Source: Phycisphaeraceae bacterium (GTDB taxonomy: Bacteria > Planctomycetota > Phycisphaerae > Phycisphaerales > UBA1924). Taken from it: a DNA stretch of 5,334 nucleotides. Positions within the stretch are counted from its first letter, which is position 1; each line of letters opens with the position of its first letter. The notes beneath the pieces are model-generated. The model was not told where the DNA came from, did not search any database, and saw only the letters and a program-made list of their open reading frames with translations. The stretch spans positions 1-5,334 of the forward strand of contig WUAJ01000169.1 of assembly GCA_009827215.1 (NCBI GenBank). Reading direction: 5' to 3'. Below are positions 1 through 5,334 of the stretch, piece after piece. The position numbers and the translations under genes were made by a program.

Positions 1-1
1 T

Positions 2-250
2 TCCGATCTCGAGTATTCAACTGGATTCCTTGGGAGTGCTCACTTTGCAGTTGTGGATCCGGAAACAGACTTTGTGATGCAGGTCTTTGATGAGCTCAAT
101 GATGACGATGGTGGTCTTCCTGGGACATATACAGAACTTCAAGCGTCAGACATCAACTTTGGATCAGCTTCGGTCCAGATTGTGCCTTCACCAAATGCGC
201 TGACTGCAATCGGTGTGATGGGGATGTTGACTACTCGTAGACGCCGTTGA
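2..250 (+). CDS. C-terminal part of an exported protein with a PEP-CTERM-like sorting tail (5' partial)
   Basis: The frame is open from the first bases of the window to a TGA at 248-250, so the true start lies upstream; a GTG at 53 is an internal Val codon, not a convincing start. The last ~21 residues have the tripartite layout of a PEP-CTERM-like sorting signal: a Pro-Ser-Pro motif (in place of Pro-Glu-Pro), a short hydrophobic segment (ALTAIGVMGML), and a terminal run of four Arg. In the known family such tails direct export and processing by an exosortase-type transpeptidase at the membrane, leaving the protein on the cell surface. The visible upstream part is acidic (a Leu-Asn-Asp-Asp-Asp stretch) and looks like the end of a beta-rich secreted domain; its function cannot be told. 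Codons are richer in T at the third position than in the thiolase further on. A terminator follows the stop. The tail type is fairly sure; the protein's role is unknown. Confidence 0.8.
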   Translation, partial: SDLEYSTGFLGSAHFAVVDPETDFVMQVFDELNDDDGGLPGTYTELQASDINFGSASVQIVPSPNALTAIGVMGMLTTRRRR

Positions 251-277
251 TATTGGTTGAAGATTTCGAGTACATAC

Positions 278-302
278 ACGCCCGATTCTGAGGGCGTTTT
301 TT
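278..302 (+). terminator. Intrinsic terminator after the sorting-tail protein
   Basis: A perfect 6-bp stem (ACGCCC at 278-283 with GGGCGT at 292-297) closes an 8-nt loop and runs straight into six T at 297-302. It lies 28 bp after the stop at 250. The T run is on the plus strand only, so it serves the upstream gene and not the minus-strand hpt gene that ends at 316. Confidence 0.85.
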
Positions 303-315
303 CTATCGTCAAAGC

Positions 316-894
316 TCAACGCTTTGGGATCGCATCCTGATTGAGGATCACGATCTCGGGGTGGTTGCGGTAGTAGCCGTCGTAGTCGAGTCCGTATCCG
401 ACGACGAACTCATCGGGGATCTCGAACCCGGTGTAGTCTACCTTGACATCAATCGTGCGAGTCGTCTGTTTATCAAGCATGACTCCGAGTCGGAGTGATG
501 CTGGTTTTTGTTTGAGGATGATCGCTTTGACGAGCGCGAGGGTTTGTCCCGAGTCGAGGATGTCATCGAGGACAATGACATGCTTGCCTTCGAGGTTGTC
601 GGGGAGATCGGACTCCAGATGCGCGCCTTTCGATGAGATCGATGCGCCGGGATAGGATCGGACAGAGGTGAGTCCGAGCGAGAGCTTGACCGGAAGCTGT
701 CGGATCAGATCCGCGACGAAGATCATCGCGCCGGTCATGATCGGGATGATGATGACGCGGTCTTCGTCAAGCCGAGAGTCACCGTCTTTCGCGAGGTCTT
801 CTTCGAGATCGCGTACGATTTCATCAGCCATCTCCTTAATACGAGTGGCGATCTGATCTTTGGTCACAAGCGTGCGTTCGATTTCTGGGAACAT
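316..894 (-). CDS. hpt: Hypoxanthine phosphoribosyltransferase
   Basis: A cytoplasmic purine-salvage enzyme that joins hypoxanthine (and usually guanine) to PRPP, giving IMP or GMP plus pyrophosphate. From the chosen start it is 192 aa, near the usual ~180. Visible motifs: MTGAMIF at 53-59 (PPi-binding loop); Ser80-Tyr81 in the flexible loop; the PRPP motif VLDDILDSGQTL at 108-119, with Asp114 as the expected catalytic base; Lys142 in the LDK segment that contacts the purine 6-oxo group; and the purine/Mg region FVVGYGLDY at 163-171 with Asp170. The frame is open further up to a GTG at 951, but that adds 19 residues (Cys-Cys-Glu-His-Asp) unlike the family and leaves only 26 bp to the divergent SDR. 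I therefore prefer the ATG at 894, after which the protein reads MFPEIERTLVTKDQI like typical family members. Neither start has a clear Shine-Dalgarno. Function is near certain; the start is moderately so. Confidence 0.93.
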   Translation of the reverse strand: MFPEIERTLVTKDQIATRIKEMADEIVRDLEEDLAKDGDSRLDEDRVIIIPIMTGAMIFVADLIRQLPVKLSLGLTSVRSYPGASISSKGAHLESDLPDNLEGKHVIVLDDILDSGQTLALVKAIILKQKPASLRLGVMLDKQTTRTIDVKVDYTGFEIPDEFVVGYGLDYDGYYRNHPEIVILNQDAIPKR

Positions 895-916
895 GGCGTA
901 GGGTAGGAGCATCGGA

Positions 917-933
917 TCGTGCTCGCAGCACGA
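917..933. repeat. Perfect 7-bp inverted repeat between hpt and the SDR gene
   Basis: TCGTGCT (917-923) and AGCACGA (927-933) are exact reverse complements around a 3-nt centre, CGC. The element sits in the divergent gap if hpt starts at 894. Its right arm abuts the possible -10 box of a minus-strand hpt promoter, and the expected transcription start falls inside it. It could be an operator for a dimeric repressor or a hairpin in the hpt leader. There is no T tract, so it is not a terminator. Confidence 0.5.
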
Positions 934-961
934 ATAGATCAATACGCTCACAAAGAACCAA
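933..961 (-). promoter_or_regulatory. Possible sigma70-type promoter for hpt
   Basis: On the minus strand TTGGTT (956-961) and TCTATT (933-938) are 17 bp apart, matching the TTGACA/TATAAT consensus at 3 and 4 of 6 positions. A start about 7 nt downstream would fall near 926 and give a leader of about 32 nt to the ATG at 894. It would also leave the GTG at 951 untranscribed. Planctomycete promoters are poorly characterised, so this is suggestive only. Confidence 0.3.
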
Positions 962-977
962 AACTGAAAGGTTTGAA

Positions 978-1688
978 ATGACAGGAAACGAGGATGGAAT
1001 GGTCGCGATCGTCACCGGCGCCGGATCAGGAGTGGGGGAGCAGATCGCCCATCAACTCAGCGAACGCGGCTACCGATTGGTCCTCGTAGGACGCACCAAA
1101 GAGAAACTTGATCGCGTGGGATGCTCGCTCGGAACCCAGTGGGTCGCGATCCCAGCGGACATCGGGATCGCGGCGGATCGTGCACGCGTTGTTGACGAAT
1201 CGGTCGAGATGTTCGGACGCGTCGATGCGCTCGTCAACAACGCGGGGCTCGCGATTTTCAACAAGATGGCGCGGATCGAGGAGGAGGAACTGGACGCGAT
1301 GTTCGCCGTCAACGCGATCGGTCCGGTCGATCTTGCACGGCGCGTCGTCGGAGACATGGCCAAACGCGGCGATGGGGTCATCGTCAATGTGTCTTCAATG
1401 GCGCAGATCGATCCTTTCGCGGGACTGGGGATCTACGGCTGCGCCAAGGGTTCGGTCGGTGTGCTCGCCAAAGCCGTCGCGAACGAATACGGCAACAAAG
1501 GTGTCCGCGGATACTCAATCTGTCCAGGCGCGATCGAGACGCAGATGCTCCGCTCGTTCCTCCCTGAGTCCGCACTCCCGAGCAGCGCCACGCTCACCCC
1601 TGCTCAAGTCGCGGCGAAGGTCGTATCGTGCGTGACTGGCGAGACGGATCTGGATAACGGAGCGATCTACGAGATGCCGAGTCACTGA
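978..1688 (+). CDS. SDR family NAD(P)-dependent oxidoreductase
   Basis: A classical short-chain dehydrogenase/reductase, 236 aa, close to the ~250 of the family; cytoplasmic and usually tetrameric. The Rossmann cofactor motif TGAGSGVG is at 13-20 and Arg39 follows beta-2 (VGRT), which favours NADP(H). Asp61 contacts adenine; NNAG is at 87-90. The catalytic set is complete: Asn112, Ser140 (VSS), Tyr153 and Lys157 (YGCAK), then the CPG turn at 182-184. The substrate cannot be read from the sequence; a ketoreductase or 3-oxoacyl reductase is possible, but the C-terminal substrate region is not diagnostic. The ATG at 978 has a weak GAAAGG 6 nt upstream. An alternative in-frame ATG at 999, preceded by GAGG, would remove seven residues and begin right at the first beta strand. 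Divergent from hpt; its stop overlaps the end of the opposing YHS gene. Confidence 0.93.
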   Translation: MTGNEDGMVAIVTGAGSGVGEQIAHQLSERGYRLVLVGRTKEKLDRVGCSLGTQWVAIPADIGIAADRARVVDESVEMFGRVDALVNNAGLAIFNKMARIEEEELDAMFAVNAIGPVDLARRVVGDMAKRGDGVIVNVSSMAQIDPFAGLGIYGCAKGSVGVLAKAVANEYGNKGVRGYSICPGAIETQMLRSFLPESALPSSATLTPAQVAAKVVSCVTGETDLDNGAIYEMPSH

Positions 1689-2245
1689 TCAGCGGGTTTG
1701 CCAAATCGTGGTGATTCGCCTGAGATTGCTTTCCACTCATCGTCCGCGCTGCTCTCGAGTTGGCCGTGATCGCCATCGAGCCAGTCTTTCTTGGTGTTTC
1801 CGAAGATCCCTTTATAGAAAAGGTAGAGCCGATCATCCTTGACGATGAACGACTTTGGATCGATCTCAGTTTTGCTCCCTTTGCTCATTGCCCAAGCGCA
1901 CCACCCGCCGTATGCAGGCTCAAACTTCGCGGGATTCGCGAGGAACACATCCCGGTTCTCTTCTGTTGCGAATCGGTAAGTGACCCCTTCATATGTTGTG
2001 CTGATGGATTTCTTGCCTTTCTTTGCTTTCGATCCGCCTTCAGGGAAGTAGGCGACAGGGTCGTATCCATCGATCGCGAGATTTGATTTGGAAATGTCCC
2101 ATTCTTCGATATTGCGGATCGGTTCAGCAGCGACAGAGGATACTGCTTGTGTGGATTGTCCAAAGCTTTGGGCGGTAAATACAGGCATTCCGAAGAATGC
2201 CGCAGCGAGTGCGAGAGTGAGTGTCGTGTGTTTCTGCGAATTCAT
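1682..2245 (-). CDS. Exported YHS-domain protein
   Basis: 187 aa. Residues 1 to about 27 form a Sec signal peptide: a short basic N-region, a hydrophobic core TLALAAAFFGMPVF, and a likely cleavage site around 25-30 (AQS or SFG). The mature protein is then periplasmic or otherwise extracytoplasmic. A YHS domain covers roughly 55-147: the opening LAIDGYDPVAYF, then YRFATEENRDVFLANPAKF, then the GGWCAWAMSKG segment with the only mature Cys (Cys116), then DPKSFIVKDDRLYLFY. The tail has a Trp-Leu plus Asp-rich segment and a Trp near 171, as in other stand-alone exported YHS proteins. YHS domains are linked to metal handling, but the role of this stand-alone form is not established. The ATG at 2245 has AAAGGA 7 nt upstream, supporting the start. 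It lies 71 bp after the CPBP gene on the same strand and overlaps the SDR stop by 7 bp. Confidence 0.9.
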   Translation of the reverse strand: MNSQKHTTLTLALAAAFFGMPVFTAQSFGQSTQAVSSVAAEPIRNIEEWDISKSNLAIDGYDPVAYFPEGGSKAKKGKKSISTTYEGVTYRFATEENRDVFLANPAKFEPAYGGWCAWAMSKGSKTEIDPKSFIVKDDRLYLFYKGIFGNTKKDWLDGDHGQLESSADDEWKAISGESPRFGKPADQ

Positions 2246-2247
2246 GT

Positions 2248-2284
2248 TGTTGTCCTTTCATGTGGTTGATTCTGCAGGACAACA
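2248..2284 (-). promoter_or_regulatory. Leader hairpin that would mask the YHS gene's ribosome binding site
   Basis: In the minus-strand transcript a 9-nt arm (complement of 2276-2284, TGTTGTCCT) pairs perfectly with AGGACAACA (complement of 2248-2256). The latter holds most of the Shine-Dalgarno (AAAGGA, 2253-2258) and ends 2 nt before the ATG at 2245. The loop is 19 nt. It may be a translational control element, or as DNA a dyad operator; chance is not excluded. Confidence 0.4.
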
Positions 2285-2316
2285 CAGAGACTGTGAGCTT
2301 TATTCACTGTCGAAAA

Positions 2317-3153
2317 TTAAACCGACCCAGCACTTCCGGTAAATACGAAGTACCCGAGTCCACTCGCAAACGCCCAAATGCCATAGATCGCGTGCTCGAA
2401 TCCCGCGGCGAGCGTGGATTTCGTGCGTAGGTAAGTCAGCGCGAAAATAATCCCAGCCGGGAGCGTCATGATCAGCGCGATCGGATTCCACATCGGCGCG
2501 TGGAGCCACACGAAGCAGAGGATATTGAGGATGAGGATCGTGCGACCGCTGCCGAGGATCGGTGCGTAGCGGTGGAAGAAGAACGCGCGATGCGTGACTT
2601 CCTGCGGATACGCGCTGACCCAGGGATACAGCATGGAGATCATCAGCATCAGGATCGGAAGCTCACGCGGCAGTCGAAGGAAACCCGACTCCGGAAGGTA
2701 CGGCGTGTGATGCGCTAGGTACCAACTCGCAAAGAGAATGATTGGAGCAGTGATCACAAAGGTGATCAGGATCCTTGGGAGCGCTGACCTGAGGTCCGCA
2801 AGCTTCCAGAGCCGAGCGTTATCGAAGGTGGGGTCGAGCCTGAGGTAGATCAGCATGGTCAGAAAGGTCACCAGCAGAACCGGAAAGATGAACAACCCCG
2901 ATGGGAGTCCGGTCTCGAAGCTCAGCGAGTCGAGTCCGATCCGATCCAGCAGCTCGTCAGCCAGCCGCGGCTGGGACAGCGCGGCGATCAACGGCGGCGT
3001 GAGCACGTACAACCCCGCCCATTCGATCCAGAGCCACGATTTGCTGTGGAACATTCCGCGCTTGCGGGAAGTTGGTGAGTATGCGGGATTTGTGGTCATA
3101 TGGGATCGGTATTCGGTTTCTGGGGGGATTCGGATACTGGGTATTGTTGGCAT
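2317..3153 (-). CDS. CPBP (CAAX/Rce1-like) family intramembrane protease homologue
   Basis: 278 aa membrane protein with about seven hydrophobic segments (about 43-60, 85-104, 127-147, 165-181, 203-220, 224-242, 246-271) after a polar N-terminal tail of ~33 residues. It fits the CPBP family by motif order: QEVTHR at 184-189 stands where EExxxR is usual, FVWLH at 214-218 matches FxxxH, and His254 (EHAIYG) is the third conserved site. Family members cleave prenylated substrates in eukaryotes; bacterial ones are tied to bacteriocin immunity, protein processing or scaffolding. Here the first Glu of EExxxR is Gln184 (CAG) and the residue four after His254 is Gly258 rather than Asn, so activity is uncertain. 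The ATG at 3153 has AGGA just upstream; an ATG at 3099 (residue 19) is also possible. It probably leads a unit with the downstream YHS gene and is divergent from the thiolase. Confidence 0.8.
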   Translation of the reverse strand: MPTIPSIRIPPETEYRSHMTTNPAYSPTSRKRGMFHSKSWLWIEWAGLYVLTPPLIAALSQPRLADELLDRIGLDSLSFETGLPSGLFIFPVLLVTFLTMLIYLRLDPTFDNARLWKLADLRSALPRILITFVITAPIILFASWYLAHHTPYLPESGFLRLPRELPILMLMISMLYPWVSAYPQEVTHRAFFFHRYAPILGSGRTILILNILCFVWLHAPMWNPIALIMTLPAGIIFALTYLRTKSTLAAGFEHAIYGIWAFASGLGYFVFTGSAGSV

Positions 3154-3191
3154 GGGTTCCTAGGATATTGGCCCACCAGTTTTGAACTCAT

Positions 3192-3207
3192 GCCGGCACG
3201 ACCCGGC
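3192..3207. repeat. Short inverted repeat upstream of the thiolase gene
   Basis: GCCGG (3192-3196) and CCGGC (3203-3207) are complementary around a 6-nt centre, 5 nt before the thiolase Shine-Dalgarno, in the divergent gap between the CPBP gene and the thiolase. It could form a small leader hairpin or act as an operator. At 5 bp in GC-rich DNA, chance is a fair explanation. Confidence 0.25.
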
Positions 3208-3212
3208 TTGTG

Positions 3213-3218
3213 AAGGAG
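3213..3218 (+). promoter_or_regulatory. Ribosome binding site of the thiolase gene
   Basis: AAGGAG lies 6 nt before the ATG at 3225. It decides the start: the in-frame GTG at 3210 lies upstream of this site and cannot use it, so the longer reading by five residues is rejected. Confidence 0.85.
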
Positions 3219-3224
3219 TCTTTG

Positions 3225-4421
3225 ATGTCGAATCAGCCTGTCATTGTTGCCGCTCGTCGTACCCCGATCGGGAAGTTCTTTGGATCGTTGTCGCGTGTTG
3301 CGTCGCCTCAAATCGGTGCGTTCGCGATCGAAGCAGTCTTGGATGACGCGTCTGCCGCGAAGGATCATGTTGATGAATGCATCATGGGATGCGTGCTCCA
3401 AGCGGGACTCGGCCAGAACCCGGCTCGTCAAGCGGGGCTCAAAGCGGGACTCCCAAGCACACTCTCCGCGAAGACGATCAACAAAGTCTGCGGATCGGGA
3501 CTCGAAGCCGTAATGATGGCGGCTCAGTCCATCAAAGCGGGTGACAACGATTGTGTCATCGCGGGCGGTATGGAAAATATGACCGCAGCGCCACACTTCG
3601 CCAATGTCCGCAACGGCATCAAGTACGGTCCAGGCATGATGGAAGATCACATGGCGTTCGACGGTCTCCGCTGTGCGTTCGAGTGCTGGCCGATGGGCAA
3701 CGCCGCGGAGCACATCGCGGACAAGTACAGCGTCACTCGCGAAGACCAAGACCGCTTCGGAGCACAGAGCCATCAGCGTGCGGCAGCAGCGTGGGAAGCG
3801 GGACACTTCGATAGCGAGGTCGTCAAACTCACCGGAGAGCAGCTCGGCAACCGCAAGGTCCCCGGTCCAGAGGGCGGCATCAACATCGACGAGGGCATCC
3901 GAGGCGACTCGACCGCTGAAGGGCTTGGGAAGCTCCGTGCCGCGTTCACCAAGGACGGCTCGGTCACCGCAGGCAACGCATCGCAGATCAGCGACGGCGC
4001 CGCGGCGACCATCGTCATGAGCGAATCAAAAGCGAGCGAGCTCGGACTCGCTCCGCTCTGCAAGATAGTCTCGTACAACACCTCAGGTGTCGATCCCAAG
4101 GACATCTTCGCCGCGCCGATCGAAGGCGTGAAGGGCGCCTTGGACAAAGCAGGATGGTCGATCGACGATGTCGATCTCTACGAGATCAACGAAGCGTTCG
4201 CGGCTCAGGTCCTCTGCAACATCAAGGAACTCGGGATCAGCGAAGACAAACTCAACATCTGCGGCGGCGGCGTCGCGCTGGGTCACCCGATCGGCGCATC
4301 CGGCGCTCGCGTGCTCGTCACGCTCATCCACCAGCTCAAGCGCACCGGCGGTAAGAAGGGCGTCGCGGCTCTCTGTCTCGGCGGCGGAAACGCGGTCGCG
4401 ATGTGCGTCGAGATGTGTTGA
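3225..4421 (+). CDS. Acetyl-CoA C-acetyltransferase (biosynthetic-type thiolase)
   Basis: Thiolase II type enzyme that condenses two acetyl-CoA to acetoacetyl-CoA, or runs the reverse; cytoplasmic, usually tetrameric. The length of 398 aa is standard (~390-400). The N-terminal half opens with VIVAARRTPIGKFFGSL. The nucleophile is Cys89 in NKVCGSG. The covering loop is at about 118-168, with MGNAAEHIADKY. NEAFAAQ is at 322-328 (Asn322), His354 lies in GHPIGASG, and Cys384 in CLGGG is the second catalytic Cys. All catalytic residues are present. A role in acyl-CoA or acetoacetyl-CoA metabolism is likely, but no polyhydroxybutyrate, mevalonate or beta-oxidation partner lies beside it (the nearby SDR is two genes away and on another transcript), so the pathway is open and I give no gene symbol. 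The start at 3225 is fixed by AAGGAG. It is monocistronic, with a terminator 29 bp after the stop. Confidence 0.95.
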   Translation: MSNQPVIVAARRTPIGKFFGSLSRVASPQIGAFAIEAVLDDASAAKDHVDECIMGCVLQAGLGQNPARQAGLKAGLPSTLSAKTINKVCGSGLEAVMMAAQSIKAGDNDCVIAGGMENMTAAPHFANVRNGIKYGPGMMEDHMAFDGLRCAFECWPMGNAAEHIADKYSVTREDQDRFGAQSHQRAAAAWEAGHFDSEVVKLTGEQLGNRKVPGPEGGINIDEGIRGDSTAEGLGKLRAAFTKDGSVTAGNASQISDGAAATIVMSESKASELGLAPLCKIVSYNTSGVDPKDIFAAPIEGVKGALDKAGWSIDDVDLYEINEAFAAQVLCNIKELGISEDKLNICGGGVALGHPIGASGARVLVTLIHQLKRTGGKKGVAALCLGGGNAVAMCVEMC

Positions 4422-4449
4422 AACGCAATCTGAACATTCAGAACCGATC

Positions 4450-4474
4450 AAGCCGGCGTATCGCCGGTTTTTTT
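4450..4474 (+). terminator. Intrinsic terminator of the thiolase gene
   Basis: CCGGCG (4453-4458) and CGCCGG (4462-4467) form a perfect 6-bp GC stem with a 3-nt loop. It can be extended by a G-U and two A-U pairs, and is followed directly by seven T at 4468-4474. It separates the thiolase unit from the pseudopilin gene. Confidence 0.92.
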
Positions 4475-4529
4475 GTGCAGATGAGTTATTGGGTGTTCCA
4501 GGTTTTCATGTTTGCCGGTACATTGGAAC

Positions 4530-4534
4530 GGGAG
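4530..4534 (+). promoter_or_regulatory. Ribosome binding site of the pseudopilin gene
   Basis: GGGAG lies 7 nt before the ATG at 4542. It favours this ATG over an in-frame TTG at 4512, which would add ten residues ahead of the short basic leader expected of a prepilin. Confidence 0.75.
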
Positions 4535-4541
4535 ACATGGC

Positions 4542-5249
<708 letters not shown>

Positions 5250-5275
5250 ATAACAGAAACACGATGGAGATCGGT

Positions 5276-5334
5276 ATGTCCCTGATTCGTAATGGAATGC
5301 TGGGTTTGGTTCTTGCGTATCTCGTGTGCATTGT
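5276..5334 (+). CDS. Start of an exported or membrane protein gene (3' partial)
   Basis: An ATG at 5276 opens a frame that runs off the window: 19 residues, MSLIRNGMLGLVLAYLVCI. A GGAG at 5266-5269, 6 nt upstream, supports this start; an in-frame ATG at 5264 overlaps that site and is less likely. One Arg followed by a Leu/Val/Ala/Tyr stretch looks like a Sec signal peptide or a first membrane helix. A Cys is present, but the residue before it is Val, so it is not a standard lipobox. The 26-bp gap after the pseudopilin suggests co-transcription. The product cannot be identified from this fragment. Confidence 0.55.
   Translation, partial: MSLIRNGMLGLVLAYLVCI

Noticed and set aside
895..951. 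N-terminal extension of hpt to a GTG at 951 (19 extra residues)
   Set aside because: The extra residues do not resemble the family, no ribosome binding site precedes the GTG, it would leave only 26 bp for two divergent promoters, and the ATG at 894 gives a typical N-terminus.
1108..1635. Plus-strand open frame inside the SDR gene in another frame
   Set aside because: Ser/Arg-rich low-complexity translation typical of a shifted GC-rich frame; the SDR frame holds all the catalytic motifs.
2284..2316. Terminator between the CPBP and YHS genes
   Set aside because: Only weak 4-bp pairings are present and no T tract follows on the minus strand, so read-through is more likely.
3096..3806. Long minus-strand open frame opposite the start of the thiolase gene and the CPBP start
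   Set aside because: Arg/His-rich translation without recognisable motifs; it lies antisense to a confidently assigned thiolase and overlaps the CPBP start. It is a by-product of GC-rich codon use.
978..4421. SDR plus thiolase as a polyhydroxybutyrate (phaA/phaB-like) pair
   Set aside because: The two genes are separated by two minus-strand genes, are not co-transcribed, and the SDR shows no specific sign of acetoacetyl-CoA reductase identity.
4083..4451. Minus-strand open frame opposite the end of the thiolase gene
   Set aside because: Asp/Glu/Val-rich shadow of the thiolase codons with no motif and no ribosome binding site.
5276..5334. Lipoprotein signal in the partial last gene
   Set aside because: The residue before the Cys is Val, whereas a lipobox needs Gly, Ala or Ser there; more sequence would be needed.

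Overview
The window looks like chromosomal DNA from a Planctomycetota bacterium, most likely of the Phycisphaerae type. Two markers suggest this: an exported protein ending in a Pro-Ser-Pro / hydrophobic stretch / Arg-Arg-Arg-Arg sorting tail (PEP-CTERM-like), and a type II-secretion-style pseudopilin with both the N-terminal prepilin motif and the C-terminal H-X9-DG motif that is abundant in this phylum. Base composition is moderately GC-rich with strong use of GATC/GATCG. The lineage is an inference from protein architecture; there is no rRNA or other phylogenetic marker here.

Layout. (1) Positions 2-250, plus strand: C-terminal end of a secreted protein, closed by a clear intrinsic terminator at 278-302. 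(2) Positions 316-894, minus: hypoxanthine phosphoribosyltransferase (purine salvage), divergent from (3) 978-1688, plus: an NADP-type short-chain dehydrogenase/reductase. The 83-bp gap between them carries a perfect 7-bp inverted repeat beside a possible minus-strand promoter. (4) The SDR converges on, and overlaps by 7 bp, a minus-strand gene (1682-2245) for an exported YHS-domain protein. (5) Upstream of the YHS gene on the same strand, 71 bp away, is a CPBP/CAAX-type intramembrane protease-like gene (2317-3153); the two may be co-transcribed. The YHS gene's Shine-Dalgarno lies inside a 9-bp potential hairpin. (6) Divergent from the protease gene is an acetyl-CoA acetyltransferase (thiolase, 3225-4421, plus) with a complete catalytic set, followed by a strong intrinsic terminator (4450-4474). 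(7) Positions 4542-5249, plus: the H-X9-DG pseudopilin-like protein, followed after 26 bp by the start of another gene (5276 onward) that begins with a signal-like hydrophobic segment and runs off the window.

The genes do not form one pathway. This is mostly a housekeeping and envelope neighbourhood: purine salvage, a short-chain reductase, acyl-CoA metabolism, and several exported or membrane proteins. I see no mobile element, CRISPR array, tRNA or rRNA, and no convincing new multi-gene system. The points most worth a second look are the YHS leader hairpin, the altered catalytic positions of the CPBP protein, the inverted repeat between hpt and the SDR, and the GATC excess. No stretch longer than about 120 bp lacks a gene.
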